Of a stretch of DNA of 11,216 bases, positions 1 through 7,644 are shown one piece after another (position 1 is the first letter of the stretch; each line of letters starts with the position of its first letter). Origin of the DNA: an uncultured Opitutales bacterium (GTDB lineage: Bacteria > Verrucomicrobiota > Verrucomicrobiia > Opitutales > UBA9783); the NCBI GenBank assembly GCA_934700265.1, contig CAKUXH010000028.1:1-11216 (forward strand). The letters run 5' to 3'. The position numbers and the translations under genes are program-made. Below the pieces are notes generated by a model, which was not told where the DNA came from, ran no database searches, and worked only from the letters and a program-made list of their open reading frames with translations.

Positions 1-130
1 TGCTTTGACACAACTTCTTAATTTTAAGGCCAAAAAACGCTTTGATTTTATTTAGTTGTCACTTCATAGAATTCCCTATGCAAAAGCCCGGGGTACTTGA
101 CTTGGCCCGCATTAGTAATGCGTACTATAA

Positions 131-157
131 GGGCGGAGCCAGACAGGGGCTCCGCTC
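131..157 (+). promoter_or_regulatory. GC-rich hairpin before the first small gene
   Basis: An 8-bp perfect stem (GCGGAGCC at 133-140 with GGCTCCGC at 148-155) surrounds a 7-nt loop. It extends by a G-U and a G-C pair to 131/157. No T-run follows, so it is not an intrinsic terminator on this strand. It lies about 10 nt before the likely Shine-Dalgarno of the small gene at 180 and could act as a 5'-UTR element, or be part of a longer coding sequence if translation starts further upstream. The structure is certain from sequence; the function is unknown. Confidence 0.4.
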
Positions 158-179
158 CAAATCAAAAAGAGCAAAAGTT

Positions 180-383
180 ATGGATAAATTAACAATACTA
201 ACAAATCATTTACAATTATTAGCGGAATTGGCAGCGGATTTGCAGGAGCAAATAGCCTCCGCCCAAGATGGCGCAAAAGAAAAATCTTTGAACCAAATAA
301 TGGGTAGTCTTTACGGCCTATCCATCACAGCCGAACACATACAAAACATATACGAAACAATGCTTCTAGTACATAGGAAGTAA
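180..383 (+). CDS. small hypothetical helical protein (67 aa)
   Basis: I do not recognise a family. The 67-residue product starts at the ATG at 180, preceded by a weak AAGAG at 167-171. It is rich in Leu, Ala, Gln and Glu with no Cys or Trp and no membrane segment or signal peptide, and looks wholly alpha-helical (hydrophobic residues at helical spacing in the first 30 residues). The frame stays open upstream to an ATG at 78 and a TTG at 42, which would add 34 or 46 residues. I prefer 180 because the extra segment is basic, of different character and encoded over a GC-rich hairpin. It lies on the same strand as the defence operon but is separated from it by a 380-bp structured non-coding region. 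It could be a short regulator, a remnant of a larger gene, or a spurious frame. Confidence 0.45.
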   Translation: MDKLTILTNHLQLLAELAADLQEQIASAQDGAKEKSLNQIMGSLYGLSITAEHIQNIYETMLLVHRK

Positions 384-391
384 AAAAGATA

Positions 392-420
392 TTGCCGGGG
401 CAGAAATAAATGTATACAAT
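392..420 (+). promoter_or_regulatory. candidate promoter for the structured leader RNA
   Basis: TTGCCG (392-397) and TACAAT (415-420) are separated by exactly 17 bp. The -10 matches the sigma70 consensus at five of six positions; the -35 matches only in TTG and perhaps one more position. Transcription would start near 427, ahead of the structured RNA at 501-700. A minor hairpin (457-463 with 471-477) and a 7-codon reading frame (431-454) lie in the interval; neither has convincing support as a functional element. Confidence 0.3.
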
Positions 421-500
421 AAAACAAAGAATGAATGGAGGATTTTTATTATAGATATAAGCCTTAATCTGGCTTATTAAAAATTTATTCTGTTTTTGGA

Positions 501-700
501 ACCGTATGTGGAATACGGTGGACTGCAAAAGTAGTGCAACGAGACTCCAAAAACAGTCGTTTTAGGCACAATGTATCGGAACTGATCCTTTCAATACGCT
601 GTGCCGAGTGCTTTCTGCCATATTAATAATATGGCAGAAGGCCGCGGCTGTTTATATTTGGGCCAAGTCTCGTTGCCCCAAATATGACAGCCGTTTTTTT
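501..700 (+). ncRNA. highly structured RNA leader with possible terminator/antiterminator switch
   Basis: Back-to-back helices fill this stretch: 501-507 with 513-519 (ACCGTAT/ATACGGT); 522-526 with 531-535 (one G-U, AAAA loop); 550-554 with 559-563; 565-570 with 600-605 (GGCACA/TGTGCC, extended inward by four more pairs after two mismatches); 613-624 with 628-639 (12-bp perfect stem, 3-nt loop); and 645-662 with 677-693, followed by seven T. The single-stranded segment 536-546 (GCAACGAGACT) is perfectly complementary to 666-676, which is the loop of the terminator hairpin. That 11-bp helix would leave no nucleotides to span back to the 3' terminator arm, so the full helix and the full terminator should exclude each other. 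An attenuator or riboswitch-like leader of the operon starting at 765 is the simplest reading; an independent terminated small RNA is the alternative. I recognise no known RNA family. Confidence 0.6.
645..700 (+). terminator. intrinsic terminator upstream of the helicase gene
   Basis: The arms CGGCTGT..ATATTTGGG (645-662) and CCCAAATAT..ACAGCCG (677-693) form a 7+9-bp stem with a 2-versus-1-nt internal bulge and a 14-nt loop. Seven consecutive T (694-700) follow at once. It stops transcription from the left 64 bp before the helicase ATG. The operon therefore needs either readthrough or its own promoter within 701-764. Confidence 0.75.
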
Positions 701-720
701 GTCTCATTTGGGGCTTAATA

Positions 721-758
721 TTGGTTTAATGCTAGACCAATGATTATAGTTATAAGGA
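721..758 (+). promoter_or_regulatory. dyad, weak promoter and ribosome binding site of the defence operon
   Basis: TTGGTTTA (721-728) and TAGACCAA (733-740) form an inverted repeat with one mismatch and a 4-bp spacer; as RNA the mismatch becomes a U-G pair. It overlaps a possible -35 (TTGGTT, 721-726), set 18 bp before a possible -10 (TATAGT, 745-750), so it could be an operator. AAGGA at 754-758 is a good Shine-Dalgarno, 6 nt before the ATG at 765. The ribosome binding site is convincing; the promoter and operator are tentative. Confidence 0.35.
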
Positions 759-764
759 CGAAAA

Positions 765-3700
765 ATGGCCTCAAAATTTATTACAAATAGTGCTGGGCAA
801 CAGACTTTAAGAGAAAGATTAGAATACTTGTCTAAAAAATCTATAAAATTAGACTTCCTAGTGGGCTATTTTTTCTTTTCTGGGTTCTATTCAATTTATA
901 ACTATATTGCAAAACAAAAAATTCGAATATTAGTTGGAATGGATGTCGAACTGGATCTCAATAATTGCATACGAGAATTCAGTTTAGAAACCAGTTTGCC
1001 TTCTCGAATGCCAGCTATAGCGTCTATTCGGGAAAAATATTTTCGAAATATCAAAGATAGTATTAATAACTCTGATTTATTTGATAATCAGGAATTTCAG
1101 AAGTCATATAGGCTATTTTTGCACAAATTGGAAGATGGCACGCTAGAGGTAAGAAAAACACGGGACCCCAACCATGCAAAAATGTATTTGTTCTATATTC
1201 CACCGGAAAATGGGAGCAGCGGACAAGATGATAGCAAAGTAATTATTGGCTCAAGTAATTTATCCTATCAAGGGCTTAGTGCACGAAATGAAATTAATGT
1301 ATATTTGCAAGATGCTAATGACTTTAAAGATGCACAAAAGATTTTTGAACAGCTCTGGGAAGATTCTATACCGTTGGTAGGAGAATTTAACAAAGATGAA
1401 TTTAAGAAGGAAGTCCTATCTAAAACATGGTTGGAGCAAAACCCCGACCCATTCCTGCTGTACATAAAGGTATTGGATGAATTTTTTAAGTTAAATCAGG
1501 ATTACATTAAAACTCCTAAAGAACTGACTCGTGACCACATGAATCAGTTTTTCGACGTGTCCTATCAAATTGATGCTATTAGAGAAGGCTTGGCAAAAGT
1601 TAAGAAGCACTCCGGATGTATTATTGCAGACGTGGTAGGTTTAGGGAAAAGTATTATTGCATCTACAATTGCTGCCAACCTTGATATACCTACAATAATT
1701 ATTACACCTCCACACCTGGAAGAACAATGGAAGGCCTATGGAATTGATTTCGGATTGAGAGGTTGCTGTACATATACCCCTGGCAAATTAGAGCAAGCTG
1801 TAAAAGACCACGAAGGTGAGAACAATCTATTGATTATTATCGATGAGGCCCATCGTTATAGAAATGAAAACACGGAAGCATATGGGTTCTTACACAGACT
1901 CTGCGCCGGAAATAAAGTGCTTTTATTGTCAGCTACCCCATTTAACAATAGACCAGAAGATATTTTTTCCTTAATAAAGCTGTTCCAGATCCCTGCACAC
2001 TCTACTATTCAAACTGTAAGTGACTTGGGAAATCAGATGGCAGCTTTAGTCAGTGACTATAAAAAACTAAAGAAGAGTCATCGTGCCAAAACAACAAATG
2101 AGTCAGAGTTTGATGCTGAATCCAGAAGACTTGCAGCCAAGATAAGGGACATTTTAGATCCGGTTGTCATTCGTAGAACTAGAGTGGATTTGGAAAACCT
2201 TACTTGTTATAAAGAAGATTTAGCAAAGCAAAATATTCACTTCTCGAACGTTAAACCACCAAAATCCCAGGTTTATAACTTGGGGGAATTGTCCGACTTA
2301 TACAAAAGGACGTTACAGCGGCTAGTTGGCGATGATGGTTTTATTGGAGCCCGCTACAAACCATTAACTTATCTTGAAGGCGAACCCGCAGATATTAAAA
2401 AATACTTCGATGGAAGAGATTTCCAGCAAGGCCAACGTAACATGGCCAAATTCATGCAACAATTATTGGTCCGGCGTTTCGAAAGCTCTAAAGATGCCTT
2501 TTTGAAGACTTTGCATAGCGTATTAAATTCAATGGAAGTCTTAAAGGAGTGGTACGAAAAAGTTTACCAGATTCCTCTATACAAGGAAGGCAACTTGCCA
2601 GATATTGATGATTTGGAAGATATCATTGAAGAAAACTCCCTGTTCGAAGAAGATGAATTCCTAAAGTCCATGTTGTCTAAAGACATAGATAAAGGGCTAA
2701 TGCTTGTTCCTGCTAAATATTTGAGCAAATCCTTCTTGAAAGAACTAAATAAAGACATGGAACTTTTATCCGACATTATAAAAGAGTGGGACAAAGTTAA
2801 AAGTGATCCGAAATTCGACATGATTTTAAACCAAATTAAGGATTCTTTGAAGATGGAACCGAAAAGGAAAATTATCATCTTTACAGAGTTTTCTGATACT
2901 GAAACATATTTGTATAGAAAAATGAGAGATGCCGGACTGCGGGTTTTAGCATACGATTCCTCTATGTCCAGTCTTGCTAATCGTGAAATAATAAGAACAA
3001 ATTTCGACGCAGGATATCCCACGAGATATCAAAAAGATGATTACGATGTCTTGATTGCTACCGATGCAATTTCCGAAGGGTTCAGTTTACATAGAGCCGG
3101 AGCGATATACAACTACGATATTCCGTATAATCCGACTAGAGTCATCCAGAGATTCGGACGTATCAATCGTATCAACAAGAAAGTTTTTGACGAATTGTAC
3201 ATTTATAACTTTTTCCCGACAGCAACTGGAGAAAGAGTGAGTCACACTCACGAAATAAGTACATTCAAAATGAAGCTCTTTCAAGCGATTTTAGGGGCGG
3301 ATACCCAAATTCTAACGGACAATGAGACATTAGAGGGTTATCTAGGCGCAAAAATACAAGAAGAAGCCAATAAAATGGAAAAGGAGTCTTGGGATGTATT
3401 CTATAGGAATGAATTAAATAGCATTAGAACCACTGATATAGAGACATACAACAAGGCGATTTCACTTCCTCCACGTTGTAGGATTGGAAGAAGAAAAGGC
3501 AATTGGCTTGAAAAAATGGGAAAAGATTCCGATTTATTCACTTTACAGGTATCCAATGGCGTGCTTTTGTTTTCCAAAAAAGGGGACTCATTCCGCTTTA
3601 CTCTTGCTACCGCTAATGGTGAAACGCATTTATTACCACCTCCGGAGGCTCTGGCTTTATTCAGAACTGCAAAGAGCGAGGAATCTGCGCCCGTATCAGA

Positions 3701-4058
3701 CTCTTTCTATGGCCTGTATCAGAACGCCAAACTAGCTAGTGGCTTGGTCAAACATGCTGCACCCAAAAGCCGTTCTGTACAAGATGCCCTAAGCATAATC
3801 AAAATCTTACAGAAACAGATTGATAGTACGTTGGATAAAGAATATCTGGAAGAATTGAAAAAAGTCATTGAATTGGAAACGATGCCTACCTTCTACTTAA
3901 AGAAAATCAAAGAAATCGGTGCAACTAATAAGGACGCCCTTAAAGATTTGCGCTTATTTCTACCTCTAGAGTATCTGGGAACGCTCTTAAATAAAGATTC
4001 TAAAATCGAAAGCGAACCAGAAACCATTTTACTATCTGAAGAATTGTTAGGAGACTAA
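765..4058 (+). CDS. PLD-nuclease/SNF2-like helicase fusion, restriction subunit of an R-M-like defence system
   Basis: The 1097-residue protein is predicted to be an ATP-driven DNA translocase carrying its own nuclease. The N-terminal ~200 residues are a phospholipase D-type domain with one HxK motif (H137, K139) and the accompanying GSSN (162-165), as in helicase-linked PLD proteins. The superfamily 2 core follows: a Q-like region (263-272), Walker A VVGLGKS (290-296), DEAH (360-363), SAT (389-391), FTEF near 706-709, ATD (765-767) and QRFGRINR (795-802). Residues beyond about 870 are unassigned. The start is fixed by AAGGA at 754-758. The stop lies 5 bp before the methyltransferase start, so the two are co-transcribed and probably translationally coupled. 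By family knowledge such a helicase cleaves DNA lacking its partner's methylation. A PLD domain with one HKD motif would need to dimerise for cleavage. It carries the SNF2-type and PLD activities seen separately in DISARM, but no other DISARM gene is present. Confidence 0.85.
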   Translation: MASKFITNSAGQQTLRERLEYLSKKSIKLDFLVGYFFFSGFYSIYNYIAKQKIRILVGMDVELDLNNCIREFSLETSLPSRMPAIASIREKYFRNIKDSINNSDLFDNQEFQKSYRLFLHKLEDGTLEVRKTRDPNHAKMYLFYIPPENGSSGQDDSKVIIGSSNLSYQGLSARNEINVYLQDANDFKDAQKIFEQLWEDSIPLVGEFNKDEFKKEVLSKTWLEQNPDPFLLYIKVLDEFFKLNQDYIKTPKELTRDHMNQFFDVSYQIDAIREGLAKVKKHSGCIIADVVGLGKSIIASTIAANLDIPTIIITPPHLEEQWKAYGIDFGLRGCCTYTPGKLEQAVKDHEGENNLLIIIDEAHRYRNENTEAYGFLHRLCAGNKVLLLSATPFNNRPEDIFSLIKLFQIPAHSTIQTVSDLGNQMAALVSDYKKLKKSHRAKTTNESEFDAESRRLAAKIRDILDPVVIRRTRVDLENLTCYKEDLAKQNIHFSNVKPPKSQVYNLGELSDLYKRTLQRLVGDDGFIGARYKPLTYLEGEPADIKKYFDGRDFQQGQRNMAKFMQQLLVRRFESSKDAFLKTLHSVLNSMEVLKEWYEKVYQIPLYKEGNLPDIDDLEDIIEENSLFEEDEFLKSMLSKDIDKGLMLVPAKYLSKSFLKELNKDMELLSDIIKEWDKVKSDPKFDMILNQIKDSLKMEPKRKIIIFTEFSDTETYLYRKMRDAGLRVLAYDSSMSSLANREIIRTNFDAGYPTRYQKDDYDVLIATDAISEGFSLHRAGAIYNYDIPYNPTRVIQRFGRINRINKKVFDELYIYNFFPTATGERVSHTHEISTFKMKLFQAILGADTQILTDNETLEGYLGAKIQEEANKMEKESWDVFYRNELNSIRTTDIETYNKAISLPPRCRIGRRKGNWLEKMGKDSDLFTLQVSNGVLLFSKKGDSFRFTLATANGETHLLPPPEALALFRTAKSEESAPVSDSFYGLYQNAKLASGLVKHAAPKSRSVQDALSIIKILQKQIDSTLDKEYLEELKKVIELETMPTFYLKKIKEIGATNKDALKDLRLFLPLEYLGTLLNKDSKIESEPETILLSEELLGD

Positions 4059-4063
4059 AATTC

Positions 4064-7000
4064 ATGAAAACATTTAATGTCCAAGATGCCTATAATAGAA
4101 ACGACTTTAAAAGATTTTTACAGGATTTTCTGACAGAGGATTTTGTCCCTAACGAAGAAGAACTGTATTTCGATTTCAAAAATATAGCCAAGGGATATGA
4201 CCTAGGCGAATCAGATGACATGGATTTATCGGTTTTTGAATTTATCGTAAACAGCAGTCACGATCCGCGTGTCACTATCACGAAGGAAGTTGTGGCACTG
4301 ATGAAGAAGTATAATAGTAAATCTAACGCTCTGGTAGCTTTTTACTACCCGAACTCTGACCAATGGCGTTTATCCCTTATTACCACCGATGTAGAAATAA
4401 AAAATGGGAAGATTTCGTATCTATATTCCAATCCTCATCGCTATTCTTTCCTTTTAGGAAAAGACTGCAAGAAGCACACTCCAGAAACTATGCTCTTTGC
4501 GAAAGGCCCAATAAAACAGCGTTCAGAAAATGGCAAAGAGCTAAATTATACACAAGATTTGATTAGTCGCTTTTCTTTGGAAGTTGTAAATAAAGAATTT
4601 TATGCCCAAATTTATCGTTTATTTGAGCAACTTGTATCAACGGACCTAAAGCATCCTAAGGCCTCCGATAATAACCAGATTAAAGAACATTTTGCCGTTC
4701 GGTTAATTGGCAGATTGATATTCTGTTGGTTCCTAAAGAAGAAAACTCGTAAAGATAACTCTTCTCTTATCCCGGAGGAGCTACTCTCTTTAAAGGCGTT
4801 GGATGGAACAACCTCATATTATCATGATAAATTGGAGCCATTATTCTTTGAAACATTAAATAAGAAAAGAGATGTCCGAATTGAAAAATGTGCTACAGGG
4901 TTATTTAAAGATATTCCCTTTTTGAACGGTGGCTTGTTTGAGCCGCATGATGATGATTGCTATGAGCTTGGAGAATTTGACCAGTCCAGGTATTTTAACA
5001 CTCTGACTATTCCTAATAAATGGTTTCATGACTTATTTGAGGTTTTTGAAACATATAACTTTACAATTGACGAAAACACGTCCGTAGATATGGACCTATC
5101 TGTCGATCCAGAAATTTTAGGGCGCATTTTTGAAAACCTATTAGCAAGTATTAACCCTGAAACGCAACAGTCCGCCCGTAATATGACAGGGTCATTTTAC
5201 ACTCCACGTGAAATAGTGGATTATATGGTCACTACAAGTCTACGAACCTATCTAAAAGACAAAACCGACTTAAATGATCAAATTTTAGATGAATTGTTTG
5301 ATGTTACAAAAACGCCTGAATTAACGAAACAGCAAAAACTAGATATTTTTAAATCTCTAACTATCTTAAAAGCGTTGGATCCCGCTGTAGGGTCTGGCGC
5401 TTTTCCTATGGGCTTATTACAGAAAATCATGTTTATTCTTAATGAGATAGACCCCGATGGGAAAATATATGAAGAGATAAACCTGATCCCAAATACTTCA
5501 TTACTCCAACGCAACTACGGTAACAAATACAAAATTATTCGTGATTGTATTTTCGGGGTAGATATACAGGAAATGGCTATAGAAATTGCCCGCCTGCGCT
5601 TTTTTCTAACACTTATTGTGGATGAAGAAGCTGATAATCCACAACCTTTACCAAACCTTGATTTCAAATTCGCCTGTGCTAATACATTGATTTCATTACC
5701 AGAAGCAGAAGATGACTTGTTTTCAAGAGCCAACTTAATTGAATCACTTAAAAATTTGCGAAAAGAATTCTTTTCGACATCGGCAGAGAGAAAGGAACAG
5801 ATAAAGGCAGAATTTAGACGTATACAAGAATTAATGAGTTTTCAAACATTTAATGCCAAACAAACAGCCCTTTTTAATGGAGAGATTGAGCAATACAAAA
5901 AGAACAAATCAGTTCAATTAGAGCTAAATGATTTATTAAGTGACACATATTGGAATCCTTTTATAAATAAATCCACCCCTTGGTTCGATCCAATGTGGAT
6001 GTTTGGCGTTGAAGACGGATTTGATATAGTTATTGCCAATTCCCCTTATATTGCGTTACAAGCCAACAAAGGGGTACTTGGTAAAATGTATAAGCCCTAC
6101 AACTTCAAAACATTTAATAGTATGGGCGATATTTATTGTTTGTTCTATGAAAAAGGGATGGAGCTGCTAAAACAAGGTGGTATTTTGACTTATATTACAA
6201 GCAATAAATGGATGCGAGCTGGATATGGCGAGGAGTTGCGTTTATTCTTGTCTAAATATCAACCCCTGTATTTGATTGATTTAGGCGCAGGAGTATTTGA
6301 AAATGCTACTGTGGACACCAATATTTTGGTCATGAAAAAAGGAACCTATACGCGTCCCACTTTGGCCCATGTGCTACATGGTAATAATAAACAAATTACT
6401 ATTCCAACTGAACAATGGCTCCAAAATACCTTTGACAGTAACTCTTGGGTTATCTTATCTGCTATTGAACAGAGTATTAAAGCAAAAATTGAAAAATATG
6501 GCACACCTCTCAAGGACTGGGACGTTCAAATTAATTACGGTATTAAAACAGGCTGCAACGAAGCATTTATAATTACTACTGCAAAGCGTGAAGAGATTTT
6601 AGCCAATTGTAAAACAAAAGATGAGCGCAAAAGAACTGACGAAATTATACGGCCTATTTTGCGCGGGAGAGATATTAAACGGTACAAATACGATTGGAAA
6701 GGCTTGTGGCTAATCAATACCCATAATGGAGTAAAGGGAAGATTCCCAAGGATTGACATTAAAGATTACCCTGCGATTAAACAATGGTTAGATAAAGGCG
6801 GTGAGGCCTATAATGGGAAAATATATCATGGCTATAAAGACATAGAGAAACGCGCTGACAAGGGAGACACTCCTTACAATCTGCGTAATTGCGCATATTT
6901 GGAGGATTTTTCTAAACCGAAAATCGCATGGGCAGATATTAGCACCGAACCATCTTTTGTAGAGGTGTCAGAGAAGTTCTTTTTTAACAATACTTGTTAT

Positions 7001-7276
7001 ATGCTATCTCCCGCCCCTTTGTATCTGTTAGGAATTCTAAATTCTAAACTGATTAAGTGGTTCTTTCCCAAAATAGCATCTGATTTGGGAGAAGGATCGC
7101 GTTATTTTAAACAATTTGTAGAATTATTACCAATTAAAAAACTCACTCAAGGCGAAATTTCGATTCTAGAAAATCTTTTAAGAAAACGCCCTATTGACGA
7201 CGAACAAGTTAACGCTTTTGTCTACAAGCAATATCAATTAACAGCGGAGGAAATTCTATTTCTAAATCACTTATAG
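4064..7276 (+). CDS. Eco57I/TaqI-like adenine-N6 DNA methyltransferase with switchable C-terminal TRD (allele A-1)
   Basis: This 1070-residue protein is predicted to methylate adenine in a specific DNA sequence and to guide the helicase to that sequence. Residues 1-350 are an unassigned N-terminal region. The methyltransferase domain includes FYTPRE (378-383), SAM-binding motif I DPAVGSG (439-445), a GVDIQ segment typical of the family, and motif IV as NSPY (659-662). The usual second residue is Pro, so S660 is unusual. Next comes the conserved GDIYCLFYE and TSNKWMRAGYG block, then the TaqI-type recognition region (about 760-1070) in two halves: half A to residue 946 and half 1 after it. AGGAG at 4049-4053 lies 10 nt before the ATG. 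The last 311 codons lie inside a proposed invertible segment. Codons 760-764 carry the 16-bp crossover repeat, and inverted copies of TRD sequence follow on the other strand. The stop overlaps that of the silent half-TRD by 10 bp. Confidence 0.88.
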   Translation: MKTFNVQDAYNRNDFKRFLQDFLTEDFVPNEEELYFDFKNIAKGYDLGESDDMDLSVFEFIVNSSHDPRVTITKEVVALMKKYNSKSNALVAFYYPNSDQWRLSLITTDVEIKNGKISYLYSNPHRYSFLLGKDCKKHTPETMLFAKGPIKQRSENGKELNYTQDLISRFSLEVVNKEFYAQIYRLFEQLVSTDLKHPKASDNNQIKEHFAVRLIGRLIFCWFLKKKTRKDNSSLIPEELLSLKALDGTTSYYHDKLEPLFFETLNKKRDVRIEKCATGLFKDIPFLNGGLFEPHDDDCYELGEFDQSRYFNTLTIPNKWFHDLFEVFETYNFTIDENTSVDMDLSVDPEILGRIFENLLASINPETQQSARNMTGSFYTPREIVDYMVTTSLRTYLKDKTDLNDQILDELFDVTKTPELTKQQKLDIFKSLTILKALDPAVGSGAFPMGLLQKIMFILNEIDPDGKIYEEINLIPNTSLLQRNYGNKYKIIRDCIFGVDIQEMAIEIARLRFFLTLIVDEEADNPQPLPNLDFKFACANTLISLPEAEDDLFSRANLIESLKNLRKEFFSTSAERKEQIKAEFRRIQELMSFQTFNAKQTALFNGEIEQYKKNKSVQLELNDLLSDTYWNPFINKSTPWFDPMWMFGVEDGFDIVIANSPYIALQANKGVLGKMYKPYNFKTFNSMGDIYCLFYEKGMELLKQGGILTYITSNKWMRAGYGEELRLFLSKYQPLYLIDLGAGVFENATVDTNILVMKKGTYTRPTLAHVLHGNNKQITIPTEQWLQNTFDSNSWVILSAIEQSIKAKIEKYGTPLKDWDVQINYGIKTGCNEAFIITTAKREEILANCKTKDERKRTDEIIRPILRGRDIKRYKYDWKGLWLINTHNGVKGRFPRIDIKDYPAIKQWLDKGGEAYNGKIYHGYKDIEKRADKGDTPYNLRNCAYLEDFSKPKIAWADISTEPSFVEVSEKFFFNNTCYMLSPAPLYLLGILNSKLIKWFFPKIASDLGEGSRYFKQFVELLPIKKLTQGEISILENLLRKRPIDDEQVNAFVYKQYQLTAEEILFLNHL
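6340..6355 (+). repeat. outer inverted repeat, left copy (candidate crossover site)
   Basis: The 16-bp sequence AGGAACCTATACGCGT lies within codons 759-764 of the methyltransferase. With its right flank it forms an imperfect dyad, GGAAC-8 bp-GTCCC, centred on the TA at 6349-6350, about the size of a small-invertase binding site. It matches 8524-8539 exactly in inverted orientation. Confidence 0.8.
6547..6702 (+). repeat. 156-bp perfect inverted repeat, left copy (inter-half TRD linker)
   Basis: It encodes methyltransferase residues about 829-880, between the variable parts of the TRD, and is identical base for base to the complement of 8177-8332. Flanking regions of the two TRDs differ at many synonymous and non-synonymous positions, so exact identity here suggests recent recombination or gene conversion. 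It is also long enough for RecA-dependent inversion. Confidence 0.9.
6901..6924 (+). repeat. inner inverted repeat, left copy
   Basis: These 24 bp begin GGAGGATTTTTCTAAA and match the complement of 7619-7642 at 23 of 24 positions. They encode Glu-Asp-Phe-Ser-Lys (947-951) at the start of the second TRD half. The inverted copy is in the same codon phase, so exchange here would replace half 1 (124 residues) with silent half 3 (also 124 residues). Confidence 0.75.
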
Positions 7277-7644
7277 AGTTTGTTAATATAGTTTCTTTCT
7301 TCTACGGTCAAATGGTATTTTTGGTATGTATAGTTCATCCAAAAGAATTCACTCTCTTCGTTAATCGAATCTTGTTCTAAAACATTGAAATCCTTTGGCA
7401 ATGGAATTCGAAGAGGTGCAATGGCCTGAACACTAATTAGAAGGTCTCCAGTCCCGGTTTTAGGAGAATCCTTCAACAGAAAATGTCCTAGCGGAGAATT
7501 TAACACGAAAGTTAAAAATTTAACATATTTCCCAATTGCGAAACATGTGCTATCTAAAGCAAAAAATGACTTTTCCGTGTAGCAAAATCTGATGATAGAA
7601 CCAACTCTCTTCCATATAATTTTCGATTTAGAAAAATCCTCCCT
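7267..7644 (-). pseudogene. silent second-half TRD cassette (half 3)
   Basis: Read on the minus strand from just after the stop codon at 7645-7647, this frame encodes about 125 residues beginning Arg-Glu-Asp-Phe-Ser-Lys. It matches a complete second half of a TaqI-type TRD, with RFCYTEK, ALDSTCF, the DSPKTGTGDL segment and a C-terminal YHLTVEER region. There is no start codon, ribosome binding site or promoter; a GTG at 7504-7506 lies too far inside the domain to be real. It is an orphan donor half rather than a decayed gene, since the frame is clean throughout. It starts at the inner repeat, so a 0.7-kb inversion would fuse it in frame to methyltransferase residue 946. Its stop overlaps the methyltransferase stop region by 10 bp in convergent orientation. 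Confidence 0.75.
7619..7642 (-). repeat. inner inverted repeat, right copy
   Basis: This copy matches 6901-6924 at 23 of 24 positions in inverted orientation. It sits immediately after the stop codon of silent tail B-2 and opens half 3. A shorter relative (GGAGGATTTT, minus strand 8002-7993) occurs at the equivalent junction inside tail B-2, so the same point is re-used between the halves of all three TRDs. Confidence 0.75.

Noticed and set aside
97..128. Promoter TTGACT (97-102) with TACTAT (123-128) before the first small gene
   Set aside because: The spacer is 20 bp, outside the usual 16-18, and no alternative -10 at proper spacing was seen.
437..447. GGAGGATTTTT shared with the inner TRD repeat
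   Set aside because: Only 11 bp match, with no homology on either side; the purine-rich, Shine-Dalgarno-like string followed by T is a likely chance match in AT-rich DNA.
325..528. 67-residue minus-strand open frame upstream of the operon
   Set aside because: It overlaps the end of the small plus-strand gene and the structured RNA, and is a Phe/Ile/Tyr/Cys-rich product typical of reading AT-rich DNA backwards, with no ribosome binding site noted.
536..676. Retron-type non-coding RNA (the 11-nt inverted repeat resembles a1/a2)
   Set aside because: No reverse transcriptase is encoded anywhere in the window, and the second arm lies in the loop of an intrinsic terminator, which fits attenuation better.
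2564..3022. 152-residue minus-strand open frame inside the helicase gene
   Set aside because: It lies wholly within a motif-bearing helicase reading frame; its Ser/Leu/Ile-rich composition is that of an antisense shadow.
765..7276. A DISARM or BREX locus
   Set aside because: The helicase and methyltransferase have counterparts there, but no DUF1998 protein, stand-alone PLD protein, PglZ, BrxC or other hallmark gene is present within the window.
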